Below, one piece after another: positions 7,336 to 12,264 of a DNA stretch of 12,264 bases; the first letter of the stretch is position 1, and each line of letters starts with the position of its first letter. The position numbers and the translations under genes were made by a program. The stretch spans positions 1 to 12,264 of the forward strand of contig CAZOAR010000059.1 of the NCBI GenBank assembly GCA_964577985.1, written 5' to 3'. The notes under the pieces are model-generated. The model was not told where the DNA came from, ran no database searches, and worked only from the letters and a program-made list of their open reading frames with translations. Origin of the DNA: CAZOAR01 sp964577985. Its GTDB lineage: Bacteria; Gemmatimonadota; CAZMKB01; CAZNLH01.

Positions 7336-7364
7336 AACCAGGAGTTTCCCCGGAGAACCTGGTT
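7336..7364. repeat. seven-base-pair inverted repeat
   Basis: AACCAGG (7336-7342) and CCTGGTT (7358-7364) form a perfect stem around a 15-base interval. There is no T-run on either side. It lies upstream of the MATE promoter candidate and has no gene ending into it, so a terminator role is unlikely. It could be a protein-binding site. Confidence 0.35.
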
Positions 7365-7477
7365 AGATTTCCATAGGTGTTTTGTGGCGGTACAGATGAC
7401 GATCAGAGGAAATGAAAGAGGTGTACACAGGGAATACTTCACGGCTGACTATAAACCGGAATCACAAGTAACAGCAT

Positions 7478-7560
7478 CATACCTGTCATTGCCGGCTCAC
7501 ATCTCATCGGTGCCTCACATGTCATCGGTGCCTCAGATGTCATTCCCGCTTGTCGGGAAT
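7478..7560. repeat. 18-base-period repeat ending in a REP-like hairpin
   Basis: Four units spaced exactly 18 bases apart carry a (G/C)TCAT core at 7485, 7503, 7521 and 7539. The two central units (7496-7513 and 7514-7531) are near-identical (CTCACATSTCATCGGTGC, S = C or G). The last unit runs into a perfect hairpin ATTCCCG-CTTGT-CGGGAAT (7542-7560). Sequences of the form GTCATTCCCGC..GCGGGAAT are frequent dispersed intergenic palindromes in bacteria, so this is probably a local copy of such an element. No coding potential is evident. Confidence 0.6.
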
Positions 7561-7638
7561 CCCATCGCACAATCAGGCAGATTCCGGACGAGTCGGGACG
7601 ATGCGAATAAGATTGAGCAACTTCAGAGAGAGCATGCG

Positions 7639-7667
7639 TTGACATTTGCGAGTCGGGGGCTTAGGAT
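7639..7667 (+). promoter_or_regulatory. candidate sigma-70 promoter of rlmN
   Basis: A consensus TTGACA (7639-7644) is followed after 17 bases by TAGGAT (7662-7667, four of six). The implied start near 7675 gives an untranslated leader of about 165 bases before rlmN. That leader contains the duplicated start-like sequence. Confidence 0.45.
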
Positions 7668-7750
7668 AATCATTCATGGTATCAACCTGAGGGTCCGCCT
7701 CATTTCTCCGGCGCGCGGTCGGTCCTGGATCTGGCGGGCCTTTCCCCGAG

Positions 7751-7846
7751 CAGGCGGGAAACCTGAACGATGAAACACCCGCGATTTCACGGATGCCGTC
7801 TACATATGCGTTCCCCTGGCCAGGCGAGAAACAGAAACGATGAAAC
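7751..7846 (+). repeat. imperfect direct duplication spanning the rlmN start
   Basis: Two 26-base copies of CAGGCGRGAAAC-NNN-AACGATGAAAC lie 70 bases apart, at 7751-7776 and 7821-7846, with 22 of 26 positions identical. The second contains the rlmN ATG (7840). The first contains an equivalent ATG (7770) in another frame that opens a 34-codon ORF running to TGA at 7872-7874, which overlaps the start of rlmN by 35 bases. The rest of the gene-free stretch 7202-7839 holds the promoters and repeats listed separately; I see nothing else in it. Confidence 0.5.
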
Positions 7847-8883
7847 CCTTTGTTCTGGAGATGACTCACGCTGATCTGGCCGCCCTTATCGAGGAGTGGG
7901 GGGAGCCTTCCTACAGGGCCGGACAGCTGTCGAACTGGGTCTATCGCGGCCTCGTCAACGACTTCGAGGAGATGACGGATCTTCCCGTCTCTCTCCGCCA
8001 GAGGCTCGCCAGTGAAGTGGTTCTCGGCGGTCTCAGTCTCGCGGGTATGCGTTCATCCCCGGATGGCCTCACAAGGAAGTGGCTCTTCGAATTGCCTGAT
8101 GGCGTCAGAATCGAGACCGTTCTGATGTGCTACGATAAGAGGAGGACCGTATGCGTCTCAACACAGGCGGGATGTGCCATGGGTTGCGTGTTCTGCGCGA
8201 CCGGCCACATGGGGCTCGCGCGCAACCTCTCATCGGGAGAAATAGTTGAGCAGGTCCGTTTCGCCGCACGCGCGCTGAAAGACGATGAGGACCACTCCCG
8301 TGTCACGAACGTGGTGTTCATGGGAATGGGAGAACCATTCGCGAATTATGTCTCCACCATGAAGGCGATAAGGTCGCTGACCGATCCCTGCCGCTTCGAC
8401 ATGGGGGCAAGGCGAATAACTGTATCGACGGTCGGCCTCGTCCCGGCTATGGACAGGTTTGCAGGAGAGGGCACGCAGGTGAACCTCTCCGTGTCGCTCC
8501 ACGCAGCGAGCGACACGCTGCGATCCAGGATAGTACCCGTAAACAGGAAATATCCACTCGCGGACCTGTTGCGAAGCGTTGAGGGCTATATCGAAAAGAC
8601 TAATCGGCGTGTGACATTCGAGTGGGCGATGATAAGCGGCGTGAATGATTCGCGGGAAGAGGCTGAGAACCTGGCCGCCCTGGTACGCGGCCTGCTGTGT
8701 CATGTCAATCTCATACCGGTCAATCCCGTCGAAGACTATTCGCACTCCGCTTCGAGCCAGCGAAGTGTAGACGGCTTCAGGTCTGTCCTGGAGAAAGCGG
8801 GAATCCCTGCAACGGTTCGCCTGAGGCGAGGCCTGGACATTGGCGCGGGTTGCGGTCAACTCTGTGCCCGCGAGCGCCCATGA
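7840..8883 (+). CDS. rlmN: 23S rRNA (adenine-2503-C2)/tRNA (adenine-37-C2) methyltransferase RlmN
   Basis: A 347-residue radical-SAM RNA methyltransferase that methylates C2 of A2503 in 23S rRNA and A37 of some tRNAs, supporting translational fidelity. The 4Fe-4S cluster motif C-x3-C-x2-C is present as C112, C116 and C119 (GCAMGCVFCATG). C105 in TVCVSTQAGC occupies the place of the E. coli C118 catalytic cysteine, and C338 in GAGCGQL that of the methyl-carrying C355. The SAM-binding GMGEP motif is at 162-166, and the N-terminal helical domain with YRAGQL..WVYRGL is typical. Length is normal. The start lacks a strong Shine-Dalgarno sequence. It stands alone and converges with the foldase gene across 56 bases. 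Confidence 0.96.
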   Translation: MKPFVLEMTHADLAALIEEWGEPSYRAGQLSNWVYRGLVNDFEEMTDLPVSLRQRLASEVVLGGLSLAGMRSSPDGLTRKWLFELPDGVRIETVLMCYDKRRTVCVSTQAGCAMGCVFCATGHMGLARNLSSGEIVEQVRFAARALKDDEDHSRVTNVVFMGMGEPFANYVSTMKAIRSLTDPCRFDMGARRITVSTVGLVPAMDRFAGEGTQVNLSVSLHAASDTLRSRIVPVNRKYPLADLLRSVEGYIEKTNRRVTFEWAMISGVNDSREEAENLAALVRGLLCHVNLIPVNPVEDYSHSASSQRSVDGFRSVLEKAGIPATVRLRRGLDIGAGCGQLCARERP

Positions 8884-8939
8884 TCAGCGCGGCATCAAGG
8901 CGAGCGACTACTCCCCGTGAGCGATATTCGGGTGCGCTA

Positions 8940-9923
8940 CTACGGCAGGATCTTGATGTCGGCCGCTGCCCGGAGTTCCTGGACGAGTGAATCGATGTGC
9001 TCGCTTATCAGGGGACGCCTCAGCGTCTCTTCGATCCCGTCTTCTACTTCTTCAAAGCTGGGAGTTCCCGCGGGGCGTTTGTCGTATACCTGGATGATAT
9101 GGAATCCGAAACTTGTCTGAATTACTTTACTGATCTCGTTCACGTCTAAAGAAAACGCTGTTTCCGCGAATGGCTCTACCACTTGACCGCGAGTTATGTA
9201 TCCTATATCACCACCCTTGGACGCCGACGGACCCTCTGAATACTCCACTGCCATGGCCGCGAAGTCTTCCCCGGCGACCAGGCGCTCGTGCAGGCCCTCA
9301 AGCATCGCTTTCTTCCGTGCCAGAGAATCGGCTGCATCGCCCTCACCGGCCCGAACTACGATATGTCTTGCGGCTACCTGCTCGTCATGAGTGAAGTCAT
9401 CCTTATGTTCCTCGTAGTACTTCGTCTTGTCCTCATCCGGGATTACTATCTCGTTTACAATCTTCTCATCGACGTATTTCTTTATAGAGAGATTCTGAGC
9501 CATCTGTTTCTTGAGAATCTCCTCTGTTATCCCCTGCTTGGCTATAGTTTCCAGAAACTGTTCTTTACTCGGGTACCTGCTGGTCATCGCGTCGAATTCA
9601 TCTGCCACTTCCTCGTCCGAGACGGCGAAACCAGCCTCCTGGCTCTTCTGGTAAAGCAGTTCCGCATTGATCATCGATTCCAGGATCTTACCGCTGAGAG
9701 AATCGGTCTTCGCGGAATCGATCTCTGTTCCCATCATCTTGTACTGGCTGGTGAACGCGTCCAGCGACCTCTGCACATCGGCTTTCGGTATGACCGTAGA
9801 GTTGACGACGGCTGCCGCGTCAGTTTCATCAATCTGCTCCGATGGCGAGCAACCGATCATCGAGGCGAGTAGAAGAGCTATAACCATAAGTACGTTTCGC
9901 GAAGACTCGTTTATGAGCCGCAT
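8940..9923 (-). CDS. parvulin-type peptidyl-prolyl isomerase lipoprotein (PpiC/SurA-like)
   Basis: A 327-residue predicted envelope foldase. The start at 9923 is chosen because AAGGAGG lies four bases upstream and is followed by a lipoprotein signal: NESSRN, a hydrophobic core VLMVIALLLA and the cysteine C25 in SMIGC. Residues about 35-165 are a helical SurA-N-like chaperone region. The parvulin rotamase domain (about 182-283) shows AARHIVVRA, the family-typical FAAMAVEYSEGPSASKGGDIGYITRGQ and the closing SFGFHIIQVYDKR. Such proteins catalyse proline cis/trans isomerisation and assist folding of outer-membrane or exported proteins. The longer open frame to 10073 has no ribosome site and is rejected. 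D/S residues after the cysteine do not settle inner versus outer membrane placement. Confidence 0.92.
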   Translation of the reverse strand: MRLINESSRNVLMVIALLLASMIGCSPSEQIDETDAAAVVNSTVIPKADVQRSLDAFTSQYKMMGTEIDSAKTDSLSGKILESMINAELLYQKSQEAGFAVSDEEVADEFDAMTSRYPSKEQFLETIAKQGITEEILKKQMAQNLSIKKYVDEKIVNEIVIPDEDKTKYYEEHKDDFTHDEQVAARHIVVRAGEGDAADSLARKKAMLEGLHERLVAGEDFAAMAVEYSEGPSASKGGDIGYITRGQVVEPFAETAFSLDVNEISKVIQTSFGFHIIQVYDKRPAGTPSFEEVEDGIEETLRRPLISEHIDSLVQELRAAADIKILP

Positions 9924-9986
9924 GTTGCCTCCTTCATGAAAAAAGATGGGAGCCTTCAGAACAATGATAGTTACCGGCTCCGTCGA

Positions 9987-10016
9987 GTGATAAGTGCCAC
10001 AGATGATAATAGTCAA
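9987..10016 (-). promoter_or_regulatory. candidate promoter of the foldase gene
   Basis: On the minus strand TTGACT (10016-10011), an 18-base spacer and TATCAC (9992-9987) resemble a sigma-70 promoter (five and four of six matches). The start would fall about 55-60 bases before the start codon. Confidence 0.4.
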
Positions 10017-10103
10017 GACCAAGAGAAGATTAATGTATACGCCGGATGCGAGAATGTCAACCAAAAGAGGCACCGCGGGAGTCCAGGGGGTCGGGCGGAA
10101 TAA

Positions 10104-10132
10104 TTGACAAAAGGTGATCCTCGCGATTAAGT
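10104..10132 (+). promoter_or_regulatory. candidate promoter of the GMC oxidoreductase operon
   Basis: A consensus TTGACA (10104-10109) is followed after 17 bases by TTAAGT (10127-10132, only three of six). Its position 43 bases before the start codon suits a promoter, but the weak -10 hexamer limits confidence. The divergent foldase promoter lies about 90 bases away. Confidence 0.35.
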
Positions 10133-10175
10133 TGAACAGGGTATTCAGTCTCGACAGAATCAGGGATGATAGCGG

Positions 10176-11756
10176 ATGTTCATAGACTCCAGATCGTTAC
10201 CCGACAATCACAGCATAGATACCGAGGTCTGCATCGCCGGTGCAGGCGCGGCGGGAATAACAGTCGCGCGCGAGCTGGCCGGAATGGAGTTTCGCGTCTG
10301 CCTTCTGGAGAGCGGCGGTTTTGACTTCGACGGAGCTACGCAGTCTCTATGCGAAGGCGAAAACATCGGGTTACCATACGTGCCGCTCGAATACACTCGC
10401 TTCAGATATCTCGGAGGCACGACGAACGTATGGAGCGGACAGTGTCGACCTCTGGACAGGATAGACTTCGAGAAGCGTGACTGGATCCCGTACAGCGGAT
10501 GGCCCTTCTCGCGGTCCGACCTCGACCCCTACTACGAGCGCGCGCAGTTGATCTGCCGGCTTGGTCCTTTCGCGTATGACGCGGCAACATGGGAGACCAG
10601 TCCCGCGAAGCGCTGCCTCCCGTTCAGAGGCGGAAAGGTAGTTACCAGTGTCTTCCAGTTCAGCCCACCGACCAGATTCGGAGAAGTCTATCGTGACGTT
10701 CTGAAAGCGTCAGGCAACATTGAATGCTACCTCTTTGCGAATGTTGTCGAGATAGAAACGAACGAATCCGCACGGAGAGTGAAGCGCCTGGTATTGTCGA
10801 CCCTCGAGGGAAGGAGCTTTTCGGTCTCGGCGAAAGTATTCATACTCGCCGTCGGAGGGATAGAGACGCCGCGGCTGCTCCTGCTGTCCAACAGGGTTAT
10901 GCCGTCCGGGCTTGGCAACCGGAACGACCTGGTGGGTCGCTTCTTCATGGAACACCCGCACCTCGAGTCGGGGGTGATCCTCCTCTCGGACCCGGACAGG
11001 AAGATGGATTTCTACAAGAGGCACAGAGTGCATGGAACAGAGATCTACGGAGCGCTGGCCATGAGGGAACAGGCGCTTCGGGATGAGAGAATAGTCGGTT
11101 TCAGCGCCACGCTCTCGACCACGAAAGGGGAACGGTACGAGGCGGCGAACAGGTCGGCCGGTGTGGAATCTCTCAAGTTTCTTTACGGCAGGATGCGCAG
11201 GGGAGAGTACGTGGATGAGTTCTGGAATCACCTCGGCAATGTCCTCGCGGATATCGATGACGTCGCGACCGTCATATACGGAGATGCATTCAAACACGAT
11301 CTGCCGGTCTACAGGGTCTTCAACCGAACGGAGCAGGCGCCGAACCCGGAGAGTCGCGTGACGCTGTCAGAAACCAGGGATCGCCTCGGCATGAAGAGGG
11401 CAAGGTTGGACTGGCGGCTGAGCGTGTTGGAGAAGCGCAGCATGAGAAGGGCGCACAGGATCATTGCCCGGGAGCTGGGGCTGTCCGGGCTGGGACGTTT
11501 CAGGATCGAACTCGACGAAAGCGACGAGACCTGGCCGCCCGAGCTTACGGGAGGATGCCATCACCTGGGAACCACACGCATGAATGATGATCCAGCGATG
11601 GGAGTGGTGGACGCGAACTGCAGGGTACACGGGATCTCGAATCTCTTTATCGCGGGGCCGTCGGTGTTTCCCACAAGCGGGTACGCCAATCCGATGCTCA
11701 CAATCGTCGCGCTGTCGATAAGGCTGGCTGACCACGTAAAGGCGTTCATGACATGA
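10176..11756 (+). CDS. GMC-family FAD-dependent oxidoreductase
   Basis: A 526-residue flavoprotein of the glucose-methanol-choline oxidoreductase family, which oxidises alcohols, sugars or sterols. The Rossmann motif GAGAAG (22-27) and acidic E45 (LLESGG) bind FAD. GGTTNVWSG (80-88) and the WPFSRSDLDPYY segment (109-120) are family-typical. The C-terminal domain has GGCHHLGTTRM (459-469, candidate active-site H462/H463) and FPTSGYANPMLT (498-509, N505), where family members have the catalytic His/Asn pair. There is no signal peptide. The stop overlaps the next start as ATGA (four bases), indicating coupled translation with a Tat-signal protein. The start has only a distant AGGGA. The substrate is unknown; an envelope dehydrogenase is more likely than an oxidase by context, but this is inference. 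Confidence 0.92.
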   Translation: MFIDSRSLPDNHSIDTEVCIAGAGAAGITVARELAGMEFRVCLLESGGFDFDGATQSLCEGENIGLPYVPLEYTRFRYLGGTTNVWSGQCRPLDRIDFEKRDWIPYSGWPFSRSDLDPYYERAQLICRLGPFAYDAATWETSPAKRCLPFRGGKVVTSVFQFSPPTRFGEVYRDVLKASGNIECYLFANVVEIETNESARRVKRLVLSTLEGRSFSVSAKVFILAVGGIETPRLLLLSNRVMPSGLGNRNDLVGRFFMEHPHLESGVILLSDPDRKMDFYKRHRVHGTEIYGALAMREQALRDERIVGFSATLSTTKGERYEAANRSAGVESLKFLYGRMRRGEYVDEFWNHLGNVLADIDDVATVIYGDAFKHDLPVYRVFNRTEQAPNPESRVTLSETRDRLGMKRARLDWRLSVLEKRSMRRAHRIIARELGLSGLGRFRIELDESDETWPPELTGGCHHLGTTRMNDDPAMGVVDANCRVHGISNLFIAGPSVFPTSGYANPMLTIVALSIRLADHVKAFMT

Positions 11757-12184
11757 TTAGTCAACGCAAGATCTCCAGGCGGTTTTTCCTGCGGCTGGCC
11801 GGCTGGGCGGGCATGCTCGGCATTGTACGGCCAACCTTGCTGGTGGCCGACACCCGGTGGGCTCATCCAGGCGTCGATCTGACTTCGAGGCTCCCCGGCA
11901 TATTCAGGAACAGGAGAAGCGCGGGAGTAATAGGGAACGAGTACCTCAGAGGCAGACATGAGGAGGCGCGCGTGCAGGCATTGATCGACCTTATTTGTCA
12001 ATCTCCTCCTCTGAGTCGAGAGAGTTCGGTCGAGAAGTATTCGAAAGGACCACATGCCTTCCCTGGAGAACAAGTTCGCGCCGACTTCGAGCACGACCGG
12101 GTAGTGAAAGTCAACGGGTGGATTCTCTCTGAAACCGAGGCCAGGCTCTGCGCGCTGGCAGCCCTCTCCCGGTCAGGAAGTTGA
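11753..12184 (+). CDS. small twin-arginine-signal protein, candidate GMC partner subunit
   Basis: A 143-residue protein that I do not assign to a named family. It begins with a textbook twin-arginine signal: SRRFFLR (8-14) followed by a hydrophobic stretch to about 31 and VAD as a possible cleavage site. The mature part is mainly helical with RSAGVIGNEYLRGR (55-68) and a conserved-looking C-terminal block, RADFEHDRVVKVNGWILSE then TEARLCALA (109-136). It overlaps the GMC gene by four bases. In gluconate- and sorbitol-type dehydrogenases a small Tat-signal subunit carries the signal-less GMC subunit across the membrane, so an analogous export or maturation role is proposed. No heme-binding CxxCH is present. 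The stop lies inside the downstream -35 element. Confidence 0.75.
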   Translation: MISQRKISRRFFLRLAGWAGMLGIVRPTLLVADTRWAHPGVDLTSRLPGIFRNRRSAGVIGNEYLRGRHEEARVQALIDLICQSPPLSRESSVEKYSKGPHAFPGEQVRADFEHDRVVKVNGWILSETEARLCALAALSRSGS

Positions 12185-12209
12185 CAAAAATGACGATTTG
12201 TGATATAAA
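12181..12209 (+). promoter_or_regulatory. near-consensus sigma-70 promoter
   Basis: TTGACA (12181-12186, six of six), a 17-base spacer and TATAAA (12204-12209, five of six) form the best promoter in the window. The -35 hexamer overlaps the stop codon of the preceding gene. The predicted start is about 12216, so the last 50 bases would be a transcript leader of a gene beyond the window. Confidence 0.75.
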
Positions 12210-12216
12210 AGGGTGT

Positions 12217-12264
12217 GCGGAAAACGCAAGGCTCGATCCCGCGTTCAAAGCGGGAGGATGGCGA
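12217..12264 (+). promoter_or_regulatory. truncated structured leader, possibly a c-di-GMP-I (GEMM) riboswitch
   Basis: Directly after the strong promoter the sequence contains ACGCAAGGCTCGATCC, a six-base-pair hairpin TCCCGC-GTTCAAA-GCGGGA (12237-12255) and then GGATGGCGA at the window edge. This order (ACGCAAGGC, a stem, then GG-ATGGCGA expected to continue into ACGCAAAGCC) recalls the GEMM-I c-di-GMP aptamer. However, the diagnostic 3' half is absent, the loop is not the usual GAAA tetraloop and CGATCC differs from the usual CAAACC. The class assignment is tentative; the presence of a hairpin leader is seen directly. Confidence 0.3.

Noticed and set aside
4025..7353. 13-base match CCGGGGAAACTCC at 4025-4037 (+) and 7353-7341 (-), both near hairpins
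   Set aside because: One or two 13-base matches are expected by chance in a window of this size, and the flanks do not align.
7384..7773. 129-codon plus-strand open frame
   Set aside because: It reads through the 18-base repeat and the REP-like hairpin, has no ribosome site and yields no domain-like protein.

Overview
The window reads as ordinary chromosomal DNA of a moderately GC-rich, Gram-negative-type bacterium. A C-terminal module with the LGQNYPNPFNPSTT signature on a secreted peptidase, a lipoprotein foldase and a twin-arginine (Tat) signal all imply an outer membrane. The NYPNPFNPST module is typical of FCB-superphylum and related candidate phyla (Krumholzibacteriota, Eisenbacteria and similar). 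That placement is inference; there is no rRNA or other strong phylogenetic marker here. I see no insertion sequence, phage gene or CRISPR array.

Layout. The left edge holds the 3' part of a tRNA-Phe(GAA), followed by a large secreted M28 metallopeptidase (+). Convergent to it is an OsmC-family protein (-) that starts at TTG. A 369-base gap (3743-4111) is packed with inverted repeats and looks like an unrecognised structured RNA or repeat region. Next is a divergent stress-regulation module: a small DUF6249-like membrane protein (-) facing an ECF sigma factor and its overlapping zinc-binding membrane anti-sigma factor (+). A MATE efflux transporter (-) converges on the anti-sigma gene. A 638-base gene-free stretch (7202-7839) then carries promoters for the transporter and for rlmN, an 18-base-period repeat ending in a REP-like hairpin, and a duplicated copy of the rlmN start region. 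After rlmN (+) come a parvulin-type lipoprotein foldase (-), a divergent GMC flavin oxidoreductase (+) and, overlapping it by four bases, a small Tat-signal protein (+). The right edge has a near-consensus sigma-70 promoter followed by a truncated structured leader.

How the parts fit. The clearest regulatory signal is an identical bipartite motif, TGAAACA-N17-GTCTAA, placed once in front of the sigma gene and once, on the opposite strand, in front of the DUF6249 gene. This suggests that the ECF sigma factor drives its own operon and the small membrane protein. The GMC enzyme lacks a signal peptide but is coupled to a Tat-signal protein, which suggests export of a two-subunit envelope oxidoreductase by hitchhiking. 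RlmN, PpiC and MATE look like independent housekeeping or envelope functions.
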